This document shows positions 1 through 7,554 of a stretch of 64,000 nt of DNA, piece after piece. Numbering within the stretch: the first letter of the stretch is position 1; every line of letters begins with the position of its first letter. The stretch is taken from positions 62,001 through 126,000 of the forward strand of contig JAJDEF010000008.1 of NCBI GenBank assembly GCA_029259945.1. The letters are read 5' to 3'. A program made the translations under genes and the position numbers. The DNA comes from Planctomycetota bacterium (GTDB lineage: Bacteria > Planctomycetota > Planctomycetia > Pirellulales > Lacipirellulaceae). A model generated the notes under the pieces. The model had not been told where the DNA came from and did not search any database. It saw nothing but the letters and a program-made list of their open reading frames with translations.

Positions 1-343
1 CCCAGCTACGCGCCACCAAATTGATCGATCCCGTGGTGCCTGAAGTAAAGATGATCTCGCGCGCATGTTCGGCGTTGAGAAGACCGCGAACCTTCTCACG
101 AGCTTCTTCATAGAGTTCGGTGCTGCGCTCGCTTAGCGTGTGAATGCCCCGATGGACATTCGCGTAGTCATGCTCATAAACATTACGAATGGCATCAATC
201 ACTTGCGCAGGCCGTTGCGTACTCGCGGCATTGTCCAAAAAAACGAGTGGGTGGTTCTCCAAAACCTGGTTGTGAAGAATTGGAAAGTCGTCGCGTAAAG
301 ATTCTGGCAACAGTGCCGTGGGGTCAAGGGCTGCAGTGCTCAT
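1..343 (-). CDS. sufS: Cysteine desulfurase SufS, N-terminal part (cut by window edge)
   Basis: PLP-dependent desulfurase that takes sulfur from cysteine as a persulfide for Fe-S cluster assembly. Only the first 114 residues are present. They read like the class II desulfurase N-terminus: DDFPIL, then FLDNAASTQRP near residue 40, the YANVHRGIH block and FTSGTTGSIN near the edge. The ATG at 343-341 overlaps the sufU stop codon as ATGA, so the two genes are probably translationally coupled. The catalytic cysteine and PLP lysine lie outside the window. Confidence 0.93.
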   Translation of the reverse strand, partial: MSTAALDPTALLPESLRDDFPILHNQVLENHPLVFLDNAASTQRPAQVIDAIRNVYEHDYANVHRGIHTLSERSTELYEEAREKVRGLLNAEHAREIIFTSGTTGSINLVARSW

Positions 344-738
344 GAATCGGTCTCCTCCGACGCCGGCGAATGGACAGCCGATTGCAAGACTTTCCAAGAA
401 AGCAGGCAACACTTTTGACGATTTGGAGTGAGTCGAGGGCCGTAAAGCTCAAGCATGTCAGACGCAGAAAACTGCTTCAGCTCTTCGATCGTCTTGCCGT
501 ACATGCGTTCCAGCAGCATCGAAGCCGAGGCTTGGCTAATCACACACCCTTCGCCTGTGAAATAAAGGTCTTCGATCTTGCCTTCGCCATTCAGTTGCAA
601 TTCGATTTTTATCACATCGCCGCAGAGCGGATTCTTATCCTCATGGACATGCGTTGCGCCCCCGAGTTTCCCCCGGTGAAAAGGGTCTTCGTAGTGATCG
701 AGGACGTGTTCCTGATAAAGTTCTTCTTCAGAGGGCAT
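340..738 (-). CDS. sufU: Fe-S scaffold / sulfur-transfer protein SufU
   Basis: 132-residue SufU/IscU-fold protein that takes sulfur from SufS, encoded directly downstream. Likely zinc ligands are Cys39 and Asp41 (in LCGD), Cys65 (in GEGCVIS) and Cys110 or Cys111 (in RQKCC). The stretch between the second and third ligands is about 45 residues. That is shorter than I recall for Bacillus SufU (about 62) and nearer IscU, but the IscU histidine before the last cysteine is Gln-Lys here. I start at MPSEEELYQ (738), because the longer reading frame adds 18 residues unlike the family. The stop overlaps the sufS start. Confidence 0.9.
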   Translation of the reverse strand: MPSEEELYQEHVLDHYEDPFHRGKLGGATHVHEDKNPLCGDVIKIELQLNGEGKIEDLYFTGEGCVISQASASMLLERMYGKTIEELKQFSASDMLELYGPRLTPNRQKCCLLSWKVLQSAVHSPASEETDS

Positions 739-1149
739 AGCAGGATGTGAAGTGTTTGATGGTTGATGGTAGAAAACAGTGACGCCCGCCACCTCTCCAA
801 TCTAGCATCCCACATCTCATATCCATAGCCCGGCCATCCTGGCCGGAAATGTGACACGCCCCAAAACGGCTAACCCAGTGAACCCCTGTTTTCAGCTTCG
901 ACAAAGCACTAGGGGTTTTTGAAAGGTACTCCTTCTCTAAGTTGGAGCTGTAGCGACTAGCACAGGGCCACTCATTCGGGTTAGGTAAGTTGTGGTTATG
1001 TCGATTCCTGCTTGTATTATTTGCATCGAGGCCGAGCCGAAGGGAGCTATTAGGCGGTGGCGGCACCTCTTTCCAGAGAGTGCAGTCGAAAGTTGAGAGG
1101 AGCTCAACCATAGCCATCGCTGAAAAAACAAATCACGGAGGACTCACCA
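739..1149. other. Intergenic region between sufU and the barrel gene
   Basis: No convincing gene on either strand. It holds one copy of the dispersed CATAGCC hairpin (824-851). Further on, an ACCCCT/AGGGGT inverted pair with a loop of about 23 bases is followed by five T (882-920), a weak terminator candidate on the plus strand. A TATTAT at 1015-1020 could be a -10 box for the downstream gene, but no good -35 is visible. Confidence 0.5.
824..851 (+). repeat. Dispersed hairpin, CATAGCC family, copy 1
   Basis: Stem CCGGCCA / TGGCCGG closing a TCC loop, preceded by CATAG and followed by AAATG. This is the most regular member of the family. Confidence 0.85.
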
Positions 1150-2148
1150 ATGTCTCGTTGGATCAATATCCAAGCGATATCTTTACGGCTTCTTATTGCT
1201 ACGATTGTCTGCAGCCCATCTTTTGTGCAAGCCGCAGAGGATGACTCTTTCCTCTCCGACACGGCATTTCAAACTTCGTTTGAAGATTCGCATGTTCAAC
1301 CCTGCGCGAGTTGTGATTCTGGTACATGTGGACGTAGCGATAGTAAGTTATTTGGCCTCTTCGCCAAATCAGATCACTGCTTCGATGCGTTCATCAGCCC
1401 GATGACCAATCCGGTGTTCTTCGAAGACCCTCGCACATTGACCGAGGCTCGAGTCATTTACCTTCACCATCGTCTTCCCGGCGCTGTGGGGGGCGGAGAG
1501 GTTGATCTAGGTGCCGTCCAAATCCGGGCCGCACTGACCGAACGACTTTCAATCGTTGCCGCCAAAGATGGCTACGCAACTTCGTCGAGCCCATTGATCC
1601 GCGACGGATGGGCCGATGTCTCGGTGGGACTTAAATACAATTTGCACGCCGACCCAGTCAAACAGCGTCTGCTCAGTGCAGGCTTTGCCTACGAAATCCC
1701 GGTAGGAACCCCACGCACGTGGCAGGGCAACGGCGATGGCGTGTTCCACATTTACATGACCGGTGGAGCCGAATTTATGGACTACGGCCATTGGATCAGC
1801 GCCTCGGGGTTCCGCCTTCCCTCCGACCCCAGTGCGAAAAGTTCGGTTTGGTATTGGTCAAACCATTTCGACTACGAAATTTTCGACGGCTGGTACGCCC
1901 TGACCGAAGTGAATTGGTTCAACTACATCGGAGCCGGAACGGGAGGTATCGCCGGTGTCGAAGGTGGCGACCTATTCAATCTGGGTTCGACCGGCGTCGC
2001 TGGCAACGACATTGTGACCCAGGCGGTGGGCTTCAAGTATAAGCGGAATAAGAACCGCGAAATTGGCGTCGCTTTCGAGTTCCCACTCACCACCCGCCGC
2101 GACGTCTTTGAAAACCGCCTCACCGTCGACTGGATCTTCCGCTATTAG
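1150..2148 (+). CDS. Secreted outer-membrane beta-barrel protein
   Basis: 332-residue protein with a signal peptide (hydrophobic stretch from about residue 10, cut after VQAA). A short Cys-rich segment follows (CASCDSGTC near residue 55), then alternating aromatic/polar strands and a terminal aromatic residue (VDWIFRY), as in barrel proteins. The pattern resembles the MetA-pathway / transporter family of planctomycete barrels; the substrate cannot be told. A GGAGGA ribosome site sits 8 bases before the ATG. Its operon is single-gene, ending at a shared terminator with the convergent sixA. Confidence 0.65.
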   Translation: MSRWINIQAISLRLLIATIVCSPSFVQAAEDDSFLSDTAFQTSFEDSHVQPCASCDSGTCGRSDSKLFGLFAKSDHCFDAFISPMTNPVFFEDPRTLTEARVIYLHHRLPGAVGGGEVDLGAVQIRAALTERLSIVAAKDGYATSSSPLIRDGWADVSVGLKYNLHADPVKQRLLSAGFAYEIPVGTPRTWQGNGDGVFHIYMTGGAEFMDYGHWISASGFRLPSDPSAKSSVWYWSNHFDYEIFDGWYALTEVNWFNYIGAGTGGIAGVEGGDLFNLGSTGVAGNDIVTQAVGFKYKRNKNREIGVAFEFPLTTRRDVFENRLTVDWIFRY

Positions 2149-2157
2149 CAGAGACCC

Positions 2158-2185
2158 CATAGCCCGACCATCCTGGCCGGAAATG
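2158..2185 (+). repeat. Dispersed hairpin, CATAGCC family, copy 2
   Basis: Stem CCGACCA / TGGCCGG with TCC loop, starting 9 bases after the stop codon of the barrel gene. Confidence 0.8.
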
Positions 2186-2192
2186 CAAAAAT

Positions 2193-2227
2193 AAGAACGT
2201 CACAGGGTTTCGACCCCGTGGCGTTCT
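2193..2227. terminator. Bidirectional terminator-type hairpin
   Basis: Arms AAGAACG-T-CAC-AGGG and CCCC-GTG-G-CGTTCTT pair with small bulges around a TTTCGA loop. It lies between two convergent genes, and the A-rich/T-rich arm ends would serve both directions. Confidence 0.6.
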
Positions 2228-2243
2228 TGCTTGGCAGTTCGCA

Positions 2244-2732
2244 TCACAACCCCAGCGACTTCGCCGTCGTCAGCCAATAGAGCTCACCTGCCCCGTGGCT
2301 AATCTCGCCATCGAGTCGCACCGCAGCAACCGTGCCTTTGGCAAATCGGATATGCGAGCTGTTATCGCTGACCAAGGCGGCAGCGAGGTAGCCGACATCG
2401 GGCGCGTGGCCGACCCAACAAACTTGATCGCAACCAGACGCGCGCGACCACTCGACCAGCGCCGAAAAATCACTGCCCGGTGCAAGCGATTCCGAGAGGG
2501 TGATTTCAGGCCGATTCGGCGTGTACTGCGCAATAATCTCAGCCGTCTGTTGGCAACGTGCGTAGGGGCTGCTGATGATCGCCTCAGGCGCAAACCCCCG
2601 TTCGGCAAGCGTTTGCACAACCCGCATATAACGCTCTGCACCTTCAGGCTCAAGCTCGCGCTGCGAGTCATCAGGCCAACGAGGATCGCCAAAATCATAA
2701 GCCCAAGCGTGCCGAGCAATGTAAATAAACAT
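2244..2732 (-). CDS. sixA: Phosphohistidine phosphatase SixA family
   Basis: 162-residue histidine-phosphatase-fold protein. It has the phosphate-binding RH motif at the N-terminus (ARHAWA, His8 as the likely phosphorylated residue), the ISSPYARCQQTAE block and the second catalytic histidine in WVGHAPDVG. SixA proteins dephosphorylate phosphohistidine on phosphorelay or phosphotransfer proteins. The usual RHG is RHA here, as in many SixA members. It stands alone, convergent with the barrel gene, so the partner protein is unknown. Confidence 0.85.
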   Translation of the reverse strand: MFIYIARHAWAYDFGDPRWPDDSQRELEPEGAERYMRVVQTLAERGFAPEAIISSPYARCQQTAEIIAQYTPNRPEITLSESLAPGSDFSALVEWSRASGCDQVCWVGHAPDVGYLAAALVSDNSSHIRFAKGTVAAVRLDGEISHGAGELYWLTTAKSLGL

Positions 2733-2790
2733 AAAATCTCCGCGATTGTCCTATTTTGTAACCGTCCACAGGATAAAAGGCGAACCGGCC

Positions 2791-2872
2791 TTTTCTCTGC
2801 TGTCTCTGCGACTCTGCGAGATCCCCCCCCCCTCATTTTTTGCGCCTTAGCGCCTTTGCGAGAGACTTTTAC
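2791..2872. repeat. Degenerate copies of the CCACAGAGG-type dispersed repeat
   Basis: Two decayed segments, CTCTGCGACTCTGCGAG and GCGCCTTAGCGCCTTTGCGA, separated by a C-run. They belong to the same repeat family as 15887, 16303, 20666, 21965 and 39419. Confidence 0.6.
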
Positions 2873-2898
2873 AAGAATTCGCCCATTGGTCATTTCCC

Positions 2899-3858
2899 CT
2901 ACCGGTTCCTCCACAAATCACGATCCTCAATTTCCAACTCTTGCTGTTTCGCTCCAATCTCGGCCTTAAATCGTTTGGCGTCCAACGGGTAACCGGCCGT
3001 CGGGCGAAGGCCGTCGACTTTCACAGCCCAATAAGCGTTAAAAGCTCGCATGGCCAGCTCGCGATGATATTTTGCTGTCATCGAAGCCAACGCCGTCGGC
3101 AATTCTTCTTCGCCGCGCGTGCGAAACGTCACATGCACGCGACTCGCAGGCGGCCCCCATTGATAGTGGCTGGCAGCCCGACTTTCGTCGAGCATCTCGA
3201 TCGGTTGGTCGGGAAAATGATGTTCCAGCAGCGCCGCATAACGATTGCGGCCCCCATGTTTGTCGAAGACGATGTAGGTGGGACCGGAGGTTGAGGCTCG
3301 GTCAAGCAAATCTTTGAGCAACCCGATCGAGATATGCGACAACGCAGCGCCCTTGGTGCCGTAGCGGTCGGTTAGGTCGTTGAACTCGCGCGGGAAGACC
3401 ACACGGGCGCGCATATCGAGCAGCCGTACCCCCGCCGCCTCGCAGCCATCACTAAATCGAGTTTGCAATTCCGCAATTTCTTCGGCCGTGGCATTAACGG
3501 GCAGCGGGCAATCGTAGTCGGCATACCAGGGCAATTCGTGGCGATGTCCCGCAGTGTCGGCGGCCTCAAAAAGCTCTTGCCAACGAGTCGTGGCTTTGCC
3601 ATCCACAACAGCCCGCGCCGTGAGCACTCCCCGTTCCAATTGCCGCAAACCGCCCCCCGGTTTGTAGAGCACCTTCGAGTCAGCGATGGCAAGCCACCCG
3701 TCCGCCGGTTTCAACGAAACAAAGCCAGCCAACCGACCATAAAGATCCCCCGACCTCTGACCCCCGACCCCCGAATCCCGCCACGCAGTGGCCCCCACCA
3801 CTAACGGCCCCAAGTTCGGTCCATACCCCGCTTCGTCGATGCCGATCAATAAAGTCAT
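2899..3858 (-). CDS. RNase HII-like nuclease, enlarged form
   Basis: 319-residue protein starting with the RNase HII signature GIDEAGYGPNLGPLVVGA (Asp and Glu of the acidic active site). It also has ADSK near residue 65, matching the DSK block of RNase HII, and a later acidic position in YIVFDKHGGRNRY. Usual RNase HII is about 200 residues; here about 100 extra residues are spread between the blocks. Probable role: cleaving RNA in DNA-RNA hybrids, but this may be a diverged paralogue beside a standard rnhB elsewhere. The start at MTLLIGIDEAG is chosen because upstream codons read through repeat DNA. Confidence 0.7.
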   Translation of the reverse strand: MTLLIGIDEAGYGPNLGPLVVGATAWRDSGVGGQRSGDLYGRLAGFVSLKPADGWLAIADSKVLYKPGGGLRQLERGVLTARAVVDGKATTRWQELFEAADTAGHRHELPWYADYDCPLPVNATAEEIAELQTRFSDGCEAAGVRLLDMRARVVFPREFNDLTDRYGTKGAALSHISIGLLKDLLDRASTSGPTYIVFDKHGGRNRYAALLEHHFPDQPIEMLDESRAASHYQWGPPASRVHVTFRTRGEEELPTALASMTAKYHRELAMRAFNAYWAVKVDGLRPTAGYPLDAKRFKAEIGAKQQELEIEDRDLWRNR

Positions 3859-3886
3859 GCGTAGCAGTATAACGGCACCACAGAAA

Positions 3887-3912
3887 AATAGCCCCGCCCT
3901 CCGGGCGGAAAA
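3887..3912 (+). repeat. Dispersed hairpin, CATAGCC family, copy 3 (variant stem)
   Basis: AATAGCC followed by stem CCGCCC / GGGCGG around the same TCC loop, then GAAAAC. Both stem arms differ from copy 1 but still pair. Confidence 0.7.
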
Positions 3913-3948
3913 CAACACCGCCACGTCATTCGCCCATCGTATCCACCC

Positions 3949-3975
3949 CATAGCCCGGCCATCCTGGCCGGAACA
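3949..3975 (+). repeat. Dispersed hairpin, CATAGCC family, copy 4
   Basis: Stem CCGGCCA / TGGCCGG, loop TCC, flanks as in copy 1. It lies 36 bases after copy 3. Confidence 0.85.
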
Positions 3976-3983
3976 CCGTCTAC

Positions 3984-4016
3984 CCAGGTGCCATGCTCCA
4001 CGCTCGCGTGGCCATA
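3984..4016 (+). repeat. Dispersed repeat GGTGCCATGCTCCACG, copy 1
   Basis: GGTGCCATGCT followed by the inner palindrome CCACGC-TC-GCGTGG. It is shared with 6955-6985 and 20885-20919. Confidence 0.75.
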
Positions 4017-4056
4017 CATTCTTTGGGTACGACAATCGCAGGGAGTGGTGTTGTCG

Positions 4057-4085
4057 TTTCGTGCCCAGAGGGCGGGGCTATGGAT
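4057..4085 (-). repeat. Dispersed hairpin, CATAGCC family, copy 5 (inverted, imperfect)
   Basis: On the minus strand: CATAGCC then GCCC-TCT-GGGC and GAAA. It sits about 20 bases downstream of the M56 gene stop and has a changed loop base. Confidence 0.5.
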
Positions 4086-4104
4086 TGAGCTTGGCAAATG
4101 CGGT

Positions 4105-6327
4105 TTAGAATCCGCCACCGAGACCGCCCATCCCGCCTCTGCCGTAGTTACGGGTCATAAGCTGCCGTTCTTGTTTTATAAGTTTTTCAACGGTCTGGTC
4201 GTCGCGTAGAAGCTTCTTTCGATTTTCTGAGAGGGCGTGTTCTCGATTCGTTGAAAGGGAGTCTTCTTTTAGAATTTTTCCTACGACATGCCGCGATGTT
4301 CCTACCATAACCTTTGTAAGGGCTGCTAGCGCAGGGCCGAGAAGTTGCTCGTCGCCGTTGCGTACAACTTCTTTCAAGCGAGATTCTATCTGGTCTGAAT
4401 TCGGCGAACCATTTGCGAAAGAGAGTGCGCGAATGGCATAGAGATGTTTCTTCGATTGTGCTGGGTCGTCGAGTACTTCCATCAGCCGGTCAAAGACTAG
4501 CGGACTGGCATCGTTGCGAGGAAGTAAATTGCGAGCGTATCTACGAGTGCTAGAATTTTCATGGAAGAATAAATCAAATTGCTCAGGTACTCGATCGAGG
4601 TGCCGATACTTAAGCTCTCTAAGCACAGCTAGATCGGGGTTCTTGCCCTGCAAGGCCTTTCGTGCGAGTTCAACGGTTTCAGGCCGATCTAGCTTGCGAT
4701 CTCCTCGGAGCAAAACCCGGGTTGCGTGAAGCCAAAGGCCGTGGTCGGAATTGGCGATATCGAGAAGCTGTTGCCGAATTTTTTCGTCGGGCACCTGCAA
4801 CCTGATAAAGAGGTGTTGAGCGAGGTAATCCCACTTTTTTGCGTCGGAGTCGTATCGTTTCATGAGCGAAGCAAACCACAACGCTTGCGGGAAATTTTTT
4901 GGTACTAGTTCTATGACACGATTCTTGAATTCCCTTTCGGCGTCATTGTCAATCCTTTGAAAGTCGTACTCTCCCGCTACGTCCAAAATTATTTCGATAG
5001 CTTCTTTGCCTCGGCCAGCTCGACCGAAGGCGGCCAGCGCACTGATACACTCGGTACGTTTTTCGGTTTTCAGTTCGGTCCGCCACATTTGACGCCATTC
5101 TTCGAATGTCTTGCCATCGTAGCGGAGGTGCGAGTAGGTCTGTTGAGCCAGCCGTTCTTTTTCTTTCGCGAGAACTTGCTCAGTGCCCTCGGTGGCTACT
5201 TCTTCCTGAGCTACCGATACATCCGCTTCTTCAGCGACACTGCTCTTTGCCGGTTGCCAAAGCACCAAGGCGACGAATCCCAAAGTGGCGAAAGTCGAAG
5301 CGAATAATGTGTTGCGAGAAACTAACATCGGTTCATCCTCCAGTTTGAGTATCCGGCGAATCCGACCGGTCAGCGGATGGTCGGCCAAAGCCGAAGCAGT
5401 AGCCAGCGATGGCCCACCAGAACCAGATGCTGCAATGGCCACAAGCAACTCTGCATACGCTTGCGGCTTAGCGGTCTTTGCAACGACCACCGCATCGCAA
5501 CACTCTTCACGGTCGCGACGCACTTGCCGGCTTACCAGCCAAACCGCCGGATGAAAGAACAGCACCGATTCGACAATCCGTTGCAGTAAATTAACCAGAT
5601 TGTCCCAGCGGCGCACATGGGCCAATTCGTGCAGCAACACCATTTCTAATTCATCAGGCGACCAGCCAGTAAGGGCCGCCGGCGGCAGCAAGATGAGCGG
5701 ACGCACGATGCCCATCAACACCGGTTGGGCAATTCGGTCGCAAACAACGACGCCCACTTGCCGAGTAATCTGCAGAGAGGTACGCAGCCGCGAACAGGCG
5801 TCGGCGATTATCCCCGAATCGATAGGTTTGCTAATGCGTCGCAAACGTACCGAGCCGACCAACCCCGTTGCGAGTAGGGTAAAGGTAATCGGTGCGCCGA
5901 AAATCCAAACCCAGGGCAAGTTTCCAATCACTTGCCGAACAATCACCATAGCCCCGTCATCCTGACGGGGAAGCTGGGCAATGTCGGGCGTGGAAGTTCT
6001 GATTTCTGATGGCGGATTTGGAGGGGATGTTTCCGAGGGCGAATTTTTTTCCAGCCAGGATGCATTAGCGATGGTGGGGACATCGGGCGTGGTTTGGATC
6101 AACCACGTCGTGATGGCAACTGGCAGCAGCGCTAGGATCGTGAAAACGGCAAGCGAAACGCCGTAACGCATTGCCGAGTTCGCACGACGGCAGAGAAACC
6201 TTAGCGTCCCTCCGGCGCAGGCAACAACCGTGCCCAGGACAAGAAAGTAGCACATGGTCCAACCAGCCAAGTGCCACCAGGAAGTGTCGAACGTGCCGGG
6301 CCCCCAGTTTTCAAAAAACGAGTTCAT
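4105..6327 (-). CDS. M56 (BlaR1-like) membrane metallopeptidase with repeat-rich C-terminal region
   Basis: 740-residue membrane protein. Helices lie near residues 22-46, 55-78, 138-160 and 340-360. The zinc protease motif HELAH is at 233-237 and the downstream glutamate is in DREECCD (about 272-278). In BlaR1 systems such a protease is activated by a sensor domain and inactivates the BlaI repressor. Here no penicillin-binding sensor is present. The C-terminal 370 residues look helical and repeat-like (HEAT-type spacing) and end in a Gly-rich tail (GRGGMGGLGGGF). It overlaps blaI by ATGA, so the two are coupled. Confidence 0.85.
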   Translation of the reverse strand: MNSFFENWGPGTFDTSWWHLAGWTMCYFLVLGTVVACAGGTLRFLCRRANSAMRYGVSLAVFTILALLPVAITTWLIQTTPDVPTIANASWLEKNSPSETSPPNPPSEIRTSTPDIAQLPRQDDGAMVIVRQVIGNLPWVWIFGAPITFTLLATGLVGSVRLRRISKPIDSGIIADACSRLRTSLQITRQVGVVVCDRIAQPVLMGIVRPLILLPPAALTGWSPDELEMVLLHELAHVRRWDNLVNLLQRIVESVLFFHPAVWLVSRQVRRDREECCDAVVVAKTAKPQAYAELLVAIAASGSGGPSLATASALADHPLTGRIRRILKLEDEPMLVSRNTLFASTFATLGFVALVLWQPAKSSVAEEADVSVAQEEVATEGTEQVLAKEKERLAQQTYSHLRYDGKTFEEWRQMWRTELKTEKRTECISALAAFGRAGRGKEAIEIILDVAGEYDFQRIDNDAEREFKNRVIELVPKNFPQALWFASLMKRYDSDAKKWDYLAQHLFIRLQVPDEKIRQQLLDIANSDHGLWLHATRVLLRGDRKLDRPETVELARKALQGKNPDLAVLRELKYRHLDRVPEQFDLFFHENSSTRRYARNLLPRNDASPLVFDRLMEVLDDPAQSKKHLYAIRALSFANGSPNSDQIESRLKEVVRNGDEQLLGPALAALTKVMVGTSRHVVGKILKEDSLSTNREHALSENRKKLLRDDQTVEKLIKQERQLMTRNYGRGGMGGLGGGF
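5947..5973 (+). repeat. Dispersed hairpin, CATAGCC family, copy 6, inside the M56 gene
   Basis: Stem CCCGTCA / TGACGGG with TCC loop, inside coding sequence. It encodes residues about 119-127 (LPRQDDGAM) of the loop between membrane helices 2 and 3 of the M56 protein. Confidence 0.75.
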
Positions 6328-6734
6328 CGTTGGGCCCCTTTCTTCGCGCGCACCGGGCGAGACTGTTGGTCGATAAGTTTCCGAAGTTGCGAGAGTTGCT
6401 GACGGCTGAGCTGACCCCCTTCGACAAGGTGTGCCGCAAGACGATCGGCAGCGCCCTCAAACACATGGTCAACCAGCTTGCCCACCAAGCCCCCAGCAGC
6501 CGATTGATGCGTGACGGTTGCTGACCAACGCGCCGCTCGGCCAGCTCCTTGGCGTTTCACAAGCCCTTTGTCGAGCATGATGCGAAGCATGGTGGCGACC
6601 GTTGTGGTAGCGACATCACGCTCGACGCGCAACGCTTCGCAGATCACGCTCAGGCCAGTAGAGCCTTTGTCCCAAAGAACGTGGAGAATCTCGAGTTCAC
6701 CATCCGTAGGATGAACACTGGCAGGACGGGCCAT
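6324..6734 (-). CDS. blaI: BlaI/MecI-type transcriptional repressor
   Basis: 136-residue winged-helix repressor. It has PTDGELEILHVLWDKG at the N-terminus, the recognition-helix region TTTVATMLRIMLDKGLV, and a helical dimerisation tail. Such proteins bind a dyad upstream of their own operon until cleaved through the partner M56 protease. The partner is the next gene, overlapping by ATGA. A perfect 16-base-arm palindrome over the promoter (6802-6839) is the probable operator. The ATG at 6734 fits the family start. Confidence 0.9.
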   Translation of the reverse strand: MARPASVHPTDGELEILHVLWDKGSTGLSVICEALRVERDVATTTVATMLRIMLDKGLVKRQGAGRAARWSATVTHQSAAGGLVGKLVDHVFEGAADRLAAHLVEGGQLSRQQLSQLRKLIDQQSRPVRAKKGAQR

Positions 6735-6801
6735 GATACGGTTCCTTTTCAAACTTGTGAGATAAAGCCCGAGGATGACCATCCCTAGGCAGCCACCCAA
6801 A

Positions 6802-6841
6802 GACAGACCTAATTCTAACGAAATAGAATTAGGTCTGTCAA
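6802..6841 (-). promoter_or_regulatory. blaI operator palindrome overlapping a promoter
   Basis: The arm GACAGACCTAATTCTA (6802-6817) is repeated exactly inverted at 6824-6839 around the 6-base spacer ACGAAA. On the minus strand TTGACA (6841-6836) and TAGAAT (6817-6812) are separated by 18 bases, a good sigma-70-type promoter lying within both arms. Repressor bound here would block transcription. It ends 67 bases before the blaI start codon. Confidence 0.85.
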
Positions 6842-6954
6842 GTGCTGGTCTTTTCGACGCTCTTCTGTTGCAAGCATCCACCTCTCCACCCGGACAAAAA
6901 TTCCGATGGAATCCCAATCCCCGTTCCACGACAATACACCAGCACACCGCTACC

Positions 6955-6985
6955 GGGTGCCATGCTCCACGCTTGCGTGGGCATG
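6955..6985 (+). repeat. Dispersed repeat GGTGCCATGCTCCACG, copy 2
   Basis: GGGTGCCATGCT followed by CCACGC-TT-GCGTGG and GCATG. Confidence 0.8.
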
Positions 6986-7161
6986 TCTGGGCGGTTGTAG
7001 GGTAGTCAAAAAAGGTGGGTAAACCTGCTGCCGAATAAACGTATTCGATGTCAACGATCTTCGCGTCAGCAGAACTACCCACCCTACCAGGAACTAATGA
7101 AATTTAGCGAGCATTAGCGAAAATAAGCGGCCCCCCTTTTGCCAATAAAGTCACACCAAAT

Positions 7162-7388
7162 GGACAAAATAGGACAAAACCCCACCGACTTTTGTCTGCG
7201 CAAATTTCCCCAAAGCCCGGGCATTGCATTGCCAGGGCCATGCCAAAGTGGACAAAACCCAAGAGTTTTGTCCGCTAAAACGCCAAACAGGCTTATTCGT
7301 GCCAAAACTCATCCCCGCAAAAAACCGAAACCCCTAGAAACGAAGCGCCAAACTCCAACGGCACCCCAGAGTTTTGTCCATTTTGTCC
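7162..7388. repeat. Cluster of GGACAAAA motifs in both orientations
   Basis: Six exact copies: direct at 7162, 7172 and 7250; inverted (TTTTGTCC) at 7266, 7372 and 7381. One near copy (TTTTGTCTG) lies at 7191. The pair at 7250-7273 forms an inverted repeat with an 8-base spacer. This density suggests binding sites for a regulator. Confidence 0.65.
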
Positions 7389-7554
7389 CAAGCGGCCGTG
7401 GCAAAATTACAGAACGAACGCCGGCGATAGACGGGTCATGGCGATTGTGCTGGCGAGACCAATGCGACAACAGAGGTAAGCTATAGTTTCGCAGCCCCTC
7501 GATCAGCTCAAACTGAGTTGAACGGAAGAAATATCTCGAAGGAAAAACTGCGCA

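Larger units (their letters stand above)
6735..7554. other. Long intergenic region between blaI and the HDOD gene
   Basis: No convincing gene. From left to right it holds the blaI operator, a copy of the GGTGCCATGCT repeat (6955-6985), a loose inverted repeat with GTGGGTA...CTGCTG at 7014-7029 against CAGCAG...TACCCAC at 7068-7083, and a cluster of GGACAAAA motifs (7162-7388). An AAGGA ribosome site precedes the HDOD gene. Confidence 0.6.

Noticed and set aside
3859..4104. Coding sequence upstream of the RNase HII-like gene
   Set aside because: The open frames here are made of dispersed palindromes in three copies; no family match or ribosome site.
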